Origin: Oscarella lobularis | Lineage: Eukaryota; Porifera; Homoscleromorpha; Homosclerophorida; Oscarellidae | Assembly (NCBI RefSeq): GCF_947507565.1 | Contig: NC_089177.1 | Coordinates: forward strand, 1,922,001-1,986,000 | Length of the DNA stretch: 64,000 bases | Direction: 5' to 3' | Shown: piece by piece, positions 49,490 to 61,400 of the stretch | Layout: each line of letters opens with the position of its first letter | Position numbering within the stretch: the stretch's first letter is position 1 | Position numbers and translations under genes: made by a program | The notes under the pieces: model-generated | The model's database searches: none | What the model saw: the letters and a program-made list of their open reading frames with translations, nothing else | What the model was told of the DNA's origin: nothing

Positions 49490-52400
49490 TTAAAATACTT
49501 CACTAGCTACTCTTCGAACACCTTCAGCGCTTTCCAAAGCCGCTTTCGCTTCTTCCTGGCTGTAGAAGAAAGCAGGAACCTGACGAGAAAAATCAGGATA
49601 CCGCGAACGAATGTAGTCTGTGTCGCCCAAATTCGTCGCGTAGTTATTCAGCTGAACTGCTGCTGATGAACGTAGGTAATTTGTTGCATGAAGAAACAGA
49701 TGCAAGTTGTGCTTTTTCATTCGTTCGCTGTCCAATCCTTTCTTGAAGAGCAATATGCCCTTAAGTGCCTTTTCGACGCACTCATGAGAGAGGAAGCAGA
49801 CGAGTGCAAAGTTCGGCGTTACTATGCTGCCGACTTGCCTTTGGTAGTGTTCCTGAGCAGCTAGCAGGTCAGCCTTAGCTTGATCAAAGAACATTCTGCC
49901 TAACTCGGGATCCCGACTGAGTTGTGGAGGTGAAGGAGGATCACGGAAAAACGAAAAACGAGGGGCAGATGATCCACCGGTTCCTCTTGAGCGAGAACGA
50001 GAGCGATAGCTTCTCGCATAATTATCCCAACGGTGGTAGTGAAAGCCCCAATCTGTGGACGATCTACCAAACGAGCCAGACCACCCAGACTCTTCCGTAC
50101 CGTTCGGCCCTTCCTCGATCCGCGCATGCAAATATTTGAAAACTTCTTCTGCATCAGGATCATCACATTTATCAGGATGCCATTTCAAGTAGAGACGCTT
50201 AATCGCTCTTCTTCTGTCGTCTTCGGAAGAAAGCTTCCATATATCGGACACAAGTCGACGCACCTCGGCAAATTTCTCTTCCAAAGACAGCGTTCGTCGA
50301 ATGCCCGTGATGCCTTCGGTGACTGGGTCTTCTTTCAAAACCAATTCAACACAATCGCTCGGCTTGGTAGGACGATTACTAATAAATTTATACATCTTTA
50401 GACTGTCAGCCTCAATTGGCTCTTCTTTGCCGATGTCAATCATGTACTTGGGTCTGTGAAGCAAATCTTCTTGAATGGCATCGCCATCAATATGCTCGTA
50501 CACTTTGTTTACAATTTTGGCATAGATGTAGTTATCATCGCAATCCTCGTCGTCACCAACTTCATAAGCAATCCATTCGTCAACGTCAAACTTGAAATTA
50601 AGATCGTGATCAATTCTTTCTCGGTGACAAGCATGAACTGGTTTACCACAAACTGCCCTGCCGTACATGGTCTTGTCCGGAAAACGGATGTCGACGACGG
50701 CTTTCAGAAATTTAATGTCAAATCGTTGCAAGCAGGACGGTATTTCTTCAGGACTTTCTACAGTCAGCATACTGAGAATCAAGCTGTCCTGATTAATTGG
50801 ACACTTTAAGAACTTAATCAGCGCATGAACGACTTTGACACGGTTAGGACTTCCGTGATCCACCCACTCATCCAAAGCAGATTCTGATAGAATCAGTGCA
50901 TTTTTTTCTGACTCGTCCAAGAAAACGGTTCCACTTTCCGCCTCGCCCACTTCGGTCTGGCTGTCAAAGACAACAACAGATGTAGAAAAAGATTTCAGAC
51001 ATTTTACGCAAAAGTTCTCAGCTAGCACTTTGAACCTTGCCATGATTGGTGGAGTAACCTCGGTCCTGTGCTCGTGAACATATATACTTCTGATTCCATT
51101 GATAAAATATTCCGATGTTAGGAAAAATTCAAGGTCTTCGGCCAATTCAATGTGCTTGTCACTTAAAGACTCGACGATAGTCTCTCTTTTGATTCTCATT
51201 CCTACTAGAGATGACAGCAACCGAGGTCGAAGCTTTTCCGGAAGTAAGTCTATGGTAGCTTCGGGGAGAGGAAGCAGCTTACATTTACTTGGATCAATTA
51301 GAAAGGAGTATGGCAGTTGGTCTGAAAGATTTTGGTGCCTGACCCTATCCAAAAATAAAAGATTTTTAGAAGGTTCCAATTTATTGCTCTGGTTCAGAAG
51401 GTACAACGGCTCCAAAACAGTGCACAATGAGTTGACGCTTGTCGAATCATCAGCAAGTTTCTGACGATGCTTCAAGTCCAAGAGTAATTTAAACAACCGA
51501 CTAGTGGCCTGCACGGCCTTCTCCAGGTCATTGGGATTAAGTTCATTTTCTTTGTTTCGAATAAAAATTTCTTCCAACACGCGAGCATAATGAAATGGCT
51601 TTGCCTCCGTATCTGTTCCAAAACGGCGAAGCAAACCGCTGAAACGGGCGTAGACGTCTGGTAATTCAAAGAAGAAAGGAGAAATTTCAGTGGCCCTTCG
51701 AGCGATTTGGATTGGAGAAACAAAGACGCCAGCAGCGGGGATGAAAACAAACTTCAAATCATGCAATGATTTAATAGCAAACTTGGTGTCCCGATCAGCG
51801 CCGACTCTTGTCAGCATGTCTGACTTCCTCAAATCAACTATGTGAGTAACTTCAAAATCACTGCCAGAAAATGTCAGTTTTCTTTGAAGAAATTCAAAAG
51901 TCTGAAGTGTTACGTCTGTCATTTCGTCGACATACTTCAATTCTTGTCGCTTTTCCGGCTCCAGAACGCCCAATACGGCACTCTTGGAGTAATGCTCTAC
52001 GTTAGCAATAACGTCTTTTATCGAAGGATTGTCCGATATTTTCAGCCACTGTTGCTTTTTCTTCTGCAATGTGCGAAGTTCTTCCCACTTTGGCATTAAA
52101 AACCGTGAAGTCCAGCAGAGAAGTTCGTTTGATTCGGTCGGTGTGACAGACTTTTCAAAGCTCGTAACCCAGCTCTTCTCTCTCTGGCAATAAGGTCTAG
52201 ACAGAGCTGACAATTCCTGTCTGATTTCTTCCGCAGGCAACCACGACATGACAGCCAATTTCTCCCAGACGTTAAAAGGATATTGTCTATCTTTATACTC
52301 CAAAAGATGGAGAAACAAACATCTTGATTTTTCCGCCCAAACAGAAAATTCTTGTTCATTTTGTAAACTTCGCCCTTCTTTGGAAAGACTTCCTGCTAAC

Positions 52401-55400
52401 TCTAAAAGTTTTTCACTGGTTGCCCACACCTGAAGACCTAACCGTTCTAAGAAGCCCAGCCAATCTAGATCAGAGATTCGGTCTTTAAAAGTTTCTTTAC
52501 CATTTTCATCAAGTCTTCTAATTTTTGGAGGAAATGGCGGAAAATACTTCCGATCAAGCATCAATGAAAATAATCGTGTGTGGGGGCTATAAAAACATGA
52601 CACGGAACATAACCGCCCCTCCTGGATAAAGCAAGGAATCCTTTTGAGCATCTTAAGTAACGGCGTATCAGCCCAGTAATAATGAGAAAAACGGAGCGCC
52701 AAAAAGAGAAGATGCTCTATGCGATTCTCGTCAATTAGGTCCGCAAAACATTTCAGAATGTAGTGTAGGTACACTTCTTCCCACGAGACATTGTTAAGAT
52801 TCAAGAAATCGTACAGATCTTTCAACTCTTCCTTTCTTGTCAGAAACACAACTTCCTTAGCAGCAGCCATCCAAACTGCTGAACCGTATTTTGGTATATC
52901 AGAAGGTATGCAAAACGCTTTCACAGACTGAATTCGCACAAAGTATCCAGACACGTTTTCAAAAAGTGGCAGGGATGCCAAATGGTGCACTTCGAAAGGC
53001 GGCGACTCTTGGGGATCACAATGAGAGTTGAAGTATTTAAGAATTTGCATTGCCGAATGAGCGTCAACCACTTGAACGCCCAAAATATTAGACGAAGTAT
53101 TAAAATGATAATCAAGGACTTTGACGATTGAGTCAGGCTCAGAAATGGTCGCAACTCTGCACAGACGACTCTTGAAAGCCGAATTGGCCAGTATGTGTTT
53201 TGCAAAAACGACAAGTTCTGTTTGGAGTAACGGTATGCCTAATTGTATGAGAACTTTCTCAGGAACAGTATCTCCAGCGTTCAAAATCGAATATCCAAGT
53301 TGAACAGGAACCCGCAATACATTGCTTCCGCTAATAGCCGGCAGTAGAGGCCACTCTCGAAAACATTCAATTGCTTTCAAAAATGACGCTTCGTCTGCAG
53401 TAGTCCCTTCGGTCACAATATATTCCCAAAAAGCGCAAATCCACGTATCATCAGGACCGCTATACTGATCAGTTACTTTCACAGTTTTGTTTAAGTTTGT
53501 AAAATCAAATAACGATGTTTGTCTAAGACGAGAAGAAAGTTCATAGGGAGATAGACTCCTTACAGAATCCGAACCAAAATTGTACATTTGAAAAGCCGAT
53601 TTGCGGATTGTCTGGTGCAGAAACAAATCGTGTCTTCGCGGTATAAGTTTGAAAAATGCTGACGAGTAAACGTAATCATTACTTGAAAACACTTTGAGGT
53701 TTTCATCGGCTGTTACTAGAAGAGGAAGACCTGCAAGCTTCTCTACGGGAAGAGCCTTTCCGCTGCCATACTCGGCAAACAAAAACCTCAACAAGATATC
53801 AACATATTCAGTCTTCTTCAGCACCGTCGTTTCTATTTCCCCGAGTGATAGTTTGCAAGAAGGATTTTGATCGTATTGACAAAGAAAGTCATATACTGTG
53901 GATCGACTCACCACTTCAAGTCCACTGTTCTCAACCTTTTGCACGGCACGATAGATGCGTCTGGACGTCGCGACGACTGGCAATCCAGCTAACAGAAGTA
54001 GCGACTTTACAACAAAGGCAATTTCACGCAGGCTTGTGAATCCATCAACGACGGTATAATCAAAGTACAGAGATGGGTTACCGGTGTGTACATCACTGCT
54101 ATCCCCAAGTGAAAGCCACACCAATGACGGTATACCAGAAAAGTAGTTTTCGATTTCTTTCACAATTTCAAGTCCTGTGAGTTTTATATCAAATGGCAAA
54201 GGTGCATCCACATCAGTCGTTAGAGGTCTGCTCAGATCAGATGGTAACGGTCTATTAACCAACGCAAGAATCGGCGCTTTCGTTTTGACAAGACATCTGT
54301 ACAGCTGCTGGGTCAATCGATCCCAGTACAACCCTTCGCTTGAGTATCTTGGAAAAAGAGAATGAAACCAGCCAAGCTGTTTTTCAAATCGTTTCAGAAT
54401 AGCTTGCGAATCACGGCTCGTATCTGCTTCGCTAGTTTCACATTTAACGTATTTCTTCGCTTCTTGAAGAAAAACGGCGTACGCGGGAGCAATAGTTAGG
54501 TCGATAAGACTTTCATTCCACAGCTGCCTCTCGTCGGAAACTTTAACGCTTTCACCCCCGTGAGTATAGTATCTTTTGTCTTCATCTCTAAAAAGATCTC
54601 GACGGGCGGAATCTAATGCAAAATGTCCGTTCACGTGCACTGGGAGAGGAATCGATCCTGGGAGTGGGAGAAAGCAGTAAGCTTTTCCACTTCGCATAGT
54701 TTTGCCTAAGCAAGCCGCGATGCCGCCGCGCGGCAAAAGACAAAGATCGCGCACATCTTGAAAATTCTCCGTAGACTGCTTCCCAATGCACTGATGAACG
54801 AGCCATTGCTTTCGATCCTTGGAGCAACTTTCGCCTTTCTTCACATCTAGAAACATTTCATAAGTTACATGAAACATGTTCTGAATTTCGTCTGTTTTAA
54901 CGCTTTTCAATTCAGCCATTTTATAAAACATATCTCTCCGTTTCTGCTCTGCAGATGGTTCCAAGCTCGATTCAGCAGAAAATAGCTCTCGACGTTGTCC
55001 ATCTGCTTCAATTATAGACAGCTTTATTGAAGTGACAGAATTTAGAAATAGCAGAAGATCAGACGCACTTTCGGCAAATTCCGTTAAAAGATCGCCAATC
55101 TTGTTGTCAGTTACTACTGTTTGAGAAATTTCAGAACGGAATGCACAGCGCTGAGTTCTTAGAGGAAATCGAAAGACAGTACCACCAGAAAGAGATATGC
55201 CGTCAAACGCCGTGTCAAACGTTGCTTTCACATCAGGAAATTTGCACCAAAATTTTCCCGAAACGTCATAGAGTCGACCGGGTTTCTCATGAGTAGCCTT
55301 TGGTATAAACCGGCAGTGAGGATCCAGAACACAGAATACTTTACCGTCAGAAACAAACGAAGGGCAGTCGGTTAGATGGTAAACCGAATTGAACCCAATA

Positions 55401-58400
55401 CCATACTGCCCAGTTTTAGAAGGATCGGTTCGCTTGCCGCCGAGTCCAATGTTCTGAATCCCTTCTAGGTCAGATGTTGAAAACGGACGATCGTTATAGG
55501 CCAAAAGAGCGGGCCCTTGCAGCTCCTTCCAATCATCGCTGAACACTGTCACAGCTTGATGACTTCGCTTGTCATACACAAGATGAAGCGTCGATGCTTG
55601 TGCATCATCCGCATTCTGCACAAGTTCCTTGAGAATTTGCACTCCCCAAGGATAGGCGCTTATGATGTTTTCCAAACGACGAGTTAACGGTTCGTGCTGA
55701 CCAAAAGGAAGACCAGGAAATTCATCTGAATGACCGTCGAGAAACCTCGTCCTGACAAGTTCTACCCCTAATTCAACTAGCACTGCTCCGGTCAGAGTAT
55801 AGTTTTTGTGAACGTAGATTGTCTTTTCATCCTCTGGGTCTCGAACCCATAAAACGTCAGCGTACGTCAACTGTGAAGCAGGAATTAGGCGTAGATCTTC
55901 AGAAATAAGAGGCACTTCCCCGTTGTCTCTCTGTTGTTCTCGCCATTCTTTGTCCTCTACGAGAGCTAATTTTTGCAAAAAAGAGAATGCGACCACAGTT
56001 TCCCTGGAAGTCAACTGCTGCCCTTTTTTGTCTTTTTTCATTTCAGTCAGAGCCCACAAGAAATCTTCTTTAGTGAATTGTTCGCGAGCCCCCGCTTGGA
56101 GCAGCAATTCGCGAACACCATAAAGATCAGATGGAACAGGATAGAGATACAGGGAAGATCCTTCTCCACTCCAATAGAAGGAAAGTTGAGATGGCATGAC
56201 AAGGCCGTTCTCCACTAAAATCCATCGGCGCTGCTTGAAACCCGAAAAATCTGAAAACTCTCCTTCTTCTACGCGTTTGTTCATTTCTCTGTAAATAGAG
56301 TACACCAGCTTCTTCAGACTCGGAGACACATCAGGTGTCTCAGCAACACACTGAAGAGCAACTTCCAGCTGCTGTCGTATCAAATGAAGAGCAGGGCGAT
56401 TCAGCCCCAAAATAGGCAAAACTGACGGACACCTAGTCTTCAAGTCTCTGTATGACAACGACAAAATAATTCCTTGCGAGCTAGCGAGCTGCAGTGATTC
56501 TTCGTAAAAAACGCATTTGGTAGACGCAGCGACTAGGTGAGAGGGATGACAACTTGCATACCAGTCTGACGACAGAGGGAACTCTTTCGGGCAATTACGT
56601 ACGGGCAAAAACGCAATAGACCGGATCTCTGTAGTTTTTTCAGGACTGGAAGGTGTTCGTCTCTCACCAGCCAGATTTTCCATGAGTACTGTGATAGCCT
56701 TAACACGCCGAAAAACTTTCTTGCTATCATTTAAGTGCATCACGCTCTCCATTCTCTCAGTAACGTTCTCCCAGTCTAACGACTGGCTCGTCTTCATGCC
56801 AAGTTGCTCTAAGATATAAAGAATAATGTAATCCTGGTAACTTTCCTGAAAAGGAAATCGGCTGTCTTCAACGCTAAACAACTCTGTGGCAAGACCTTCT
56901 TGCCTAATTAGCAAACAAGGACGCTGGAATTTAGTCCCATAAGGTGAACAAGGAACGAATTCCAACTCTTTCAAGATGTCACTCAAGGTGGGATTAGTTC
57001 GCGCCAAATTTAATATTCCGTGGATAAGTTTGTCTCTTCTTGATGGCGTCAACAAAGTCAACGAATCTAAAAGAATTTTTTCAGCAAATCGCTCTACAGA
57101 GAGCGTTCTTTCACCCAAGTACGTCGAATTTGCGCCTCGAAGTCCTTCAACAACATGAGAGCATTCAGCCGGAATTTTCACATAATTGGGGCAACTCCTT
57201 TCGGTGAGTGCCTCTGCGTGAGGAAGTAATGTCACTTCGTCAGATAGCAACAGAGCGTCCATAAGAGAAATCCATTTCGTGCTATCTACGTACATCAGAT
57301 CAGGCTTGCGCTCAATTACAGCTTTGTAAAAATGTGAAGTGAGTTCTCTCCACATTTGCAAAGACGACTGAACGCAAGGCCACAAACTGTAATATTTCTC
57401 AACCTCGAAACCGTGGCCAAGCATAGACGTTAGAACTTTAAACATGATCAGCGTCGCCTCCAAAACAGCATCTTTGATAAGCGCGTGGTTCCACTTAGCA
57501 TCTAGGTCCTTTCCGCCTGAATCGTCTGACAATGTTGCTTCCGTATCGTGCCACCATAAACCTCGTCGGTTCGAAAGAACAGCAAAAAATCCGTTAACGT
57601 GAAACGGTAGTCCGGAAGCAACCGAAAGGGGCAGAAAGCAAAACACTTCTCCCTTTATAGAGATAGGAATGTTGGTCCCGTCCGAAGACAACTTAGTCGC
57701 AATTCCTGCAAAAGGCAAGAGACCTAGCTTTTTTCCAACCGGTGATTTAGCCAAGTTCAGGCACTGGCTCTGACCCACAGCCGAACAGACAAGCCAGCGT
57801 TCGTTTTCATCAATTCTACGTTCCACGTCAGTAAAGCTTACTGAGACAATACACGAAGACGAAAATGACGACGGTGCTCTTCCTCGCGTAATCAAATGAG
57901 AACAAGCCTCCAAAAGATCAGACTGACCGAAAGTCGGTAGAAAATCAGACGGCTCCTCTTCTCTAGCCTTCACTTCAAACACTAACTTTTTCTCGCTCGG
58001 TGAAGACGAGTGTTTTTCAAGAATGTAGACTTTGACGTGACGTACGTGATTAAGAAAGAGCATAACCTTAACGGCAACTTGTCTAAGGGCCTTGAGCGAA
58101 TCGTCGATGTGCCTCTCGCCGTACGGTTCGCTTTTGATTTCACTCACTGCAGCCTGCTGTTTGGTACGCAACGGCAATCGAAAGAGGGTGCCGTCGAACG
58201 GTTCCCTGTCTTTCACGCTACATCCGAACATACCCTCATACGGCTGGAACTGATCCGGAAAGTGTTCAGAAATAGAAGTATCAACGAAATCCATTTTTAC
58301 GCCCGGCTTCAATGGATCTCGAATGTGGTTCCCAAGATGATGACGATGTGGGTCGAATATGACGACAAAATTGCGACTTACAAGACTTGGAACGTCCGTC

Positions 58401-61400
58401 AAATGATAGACGGATGTAAAGCCCAGTCCAAATCGACCGATTTTATTTAGGTCCGCTTCTTTCGTCCGACCTGCCAACTTAGCTATGTTTGCAAAATCTG
58501 CGTCGGTAAATGTCGCGTTGTTGTATGCCCACAAGGAAGGTCCCTGACAAAGCTTCATATCAGGAGAGAGAAGCGAAGACGCCGGTCCGTCGCGCCAATC
58601 TATTAGCAGTGACACTTCCGTCGCTCCGGCATCGTCCGCATTTTGAATAAGTTCTTTAAAAATACCAGCATCGTCTTTATATTCTCTTAGAATATTGCTG
58701 AGTCTGAGAGTCAGCGACTCGTGAGGCCCAAGCTGCTCAAATTCAAAGTCGACAGATTCCGACGGAGCCAAACGATTTGAGAGAGATGGGACGCCCAACT
58801 TGTATGCGGTGTCATGAGTAATATTTCTGTGAATGACTTTGAACTCTCTCGCAGCGCTGCTCTCGCTAGATCGAAGCCATTCAGCGTCACAATACATAAG
58901 TTCCGAGCACGGCTGCAAATCTAGCTTCAACAGGTTATCCACAGGAACAAGAATCTGATCACAAAGATGACGAAGAAGCACCTCCTTGCCTTCCGTTACC
59001 CAGTTTAGAATTCGGACAGCTAGATCCAAGTCTCGAGGAAAGTCTGCCCTGCCTTCACTGAACCCGAGACTGTGAGCGTCTCTCATTTCCTTGAGAACAT
59101 TCAGCACGTCTGACTGATTAAAGTCCGACTTGATTCCTAAGGCTGACGGCAAATTAGGCAAAGCCAAATGAGAGTACTGTTTGTGGTCAACTTTAAACAG
59201 CCACGGCTCCAGTGATCCACGGAAGAGGCACGACTGAGCTATTCGCCGACGTTCAACAAAGCCCAAAGAGTCACTCATCCAAACGAAGGGAGCATTTCCG
59301 AATAGCTTACGTATTTCCTGATTGAGTGCGGGAACGCCCCAGTAACAAGATACAAAGTCTGACAGTAACTCAAAGAAAGTCTCCATCATGTCACTAAAGT
59401 CTTCGCAGTCGGAACTTCGATCATAACAATCAATTGCCTTTTTCCAGTGAGTGACAGCATCGTTTACAGTCGGCTGTCGAAGTCCCAGCAGTGAGCATAA
59501 CTCTCTGGAATAAACAGAGCCTCCTTTTACTATCAGAGCACTACTTCCGACAAGGCATGCCAGTTTTTCAAAAACCGCCGGTGTGTCATCAAAAGTGCAA
59601 ACAATCTTTGCCGGAATAGCGGCGGAAGCGACAGAGTGCGCTTTCCATGGCATAATAGAAGGATAACTAGCGGGAGCTTCGTCTTCTACTGGACACCAAG
59701 CAAGGCGCTGCAGGACTGCCTGAGCAGTGGAAAGAGACCGTACACTAATCCTGACCCGCTCACGCAGCAAGTTTCTTGCCCATTTATGATAAGCGAATAA
59801 ATGAAGCAGAGCCGTGCCTTTCGCCAAATTTCCTTCAGCGGCCTCTTTAGCGATTTCAACTACCTCATCGGCTGTGATAGAGTTCAGTTCACGAAAAGAT
59901 ACAACAGAAGCAAGGAGTCTTCCGTATTTGCTATCTGCTTTAAAGATTCCGTCCGGAAATAATGGCTTTCTCGCGAACAGTTTCAAAAGTAAATCAAGCG
60001 GCTGAAACAACTGACAGGGTTTTTTCACGGTTCCATCGGAAACCGGCACAAATGCCAAATTTTCCATTAGCTTTTTTATGTAAGACTGAAGTAGATGCCT
60101 GTTATCAAGTAGGTAAGTTATAATGACCGTTCTATCCTCGATTGAATAACTTTGGAAATTGGGAAACACAACGGTCTGCAGCAGTTCCGAAAACGAAAAC
60201 ATTGTAATACGCGACTTTGGCACGTACCGAAGCACAGTAGATTCTTCGTGAGACGGATAGGCTAGCAGATCCGACATAATGGGAAGACCGTTTTTCAGCT
60301 CGCGAGGAACAAACTTATAGCATCTGTTCAGGCTGACACGGGCGCTTGAACCATAAAGACGAAATAGAGGTAAGTGATACAACGCCTCAATCAGTGAATA
60401 GGTTCTAGGCGGATCGCTTCCGATTACTTGACAAAGAAGAGATAACATCTCCAGGCTTTCGGCATTTGACCAGTTGCAAAACGCTGTCTTCACTGGCAGT
60501 TGTGACACGCACGCCAAAACTTGCATAGGAGTCCACACAAACTGCGTTATTTCAGCATTCGAGATTATGTAGTCGGGGCAGTCCTTAAGCACGATGCATC
60601 CCGCATTCGTTAAAGCAGATGCCAATGTGGGCGTTAATTGAACAGGCACGGAGTTGTGGCGGCTGAAAATTAGGTTTTTTTGGTAGGCGAGCTTGGCCAG
60701 TCTTGTGCAACTACTGTAAGGCAAAATCGTGCAACCAACCAACTCCTTCAAATAGCCATAATGGTTTTTCAGCCATTCCCACACCTTATTTACCCATTCT
60801 ATGCTGGGCTGTCCAGGCTTTCCAGGACTCCAGCTGACAGCAACCTGTGATTCATGAAAGCAGGAATGCTCTAGTACCGTTCTTAGCAAGCTAGGTACGT
60901 CCTCAGGTCGGAGATGCTTTAGAAGCAAAGCACTGCAACAATTATCCGAAACGATGATTTTCAACAGTTTTGAACCAATAGTCGTGTCGAGAAATTTGCT
61001 GCTCAATCCAGGAAATAAAGACGAAGGACAGTCAGCGTTTGGAATAAATACGCATTCTTGATTCCAGTGTGAGCGTACTTGAAAATCAACAAATGACTTA
61101 TCTGCAAGCGGCAATAGACGTAAACCGGCCATTTCTCTGTATGCCTTGTCTTGCAAAGCAAAGCATAAAAGACTCAGTTTCTTGTCTCGGTTCAGACTCA
61201 GGTAATGCGAACTTTCCTTCAATGTAGATCGTACAAACCCGGAATCAAATCTCTTATAAGGAGCTGAGATGAACTGTAAACCCGCAATTACGTTTGCCGG
61301 AACCAAGACTACTGGCATTCCAATTGCTAACATTTCTTCCCAAGCCGTCACCTCATCTCGGCTGCGATGCGGAGAAGGGCTCAAAATTGCATCCGACAGA

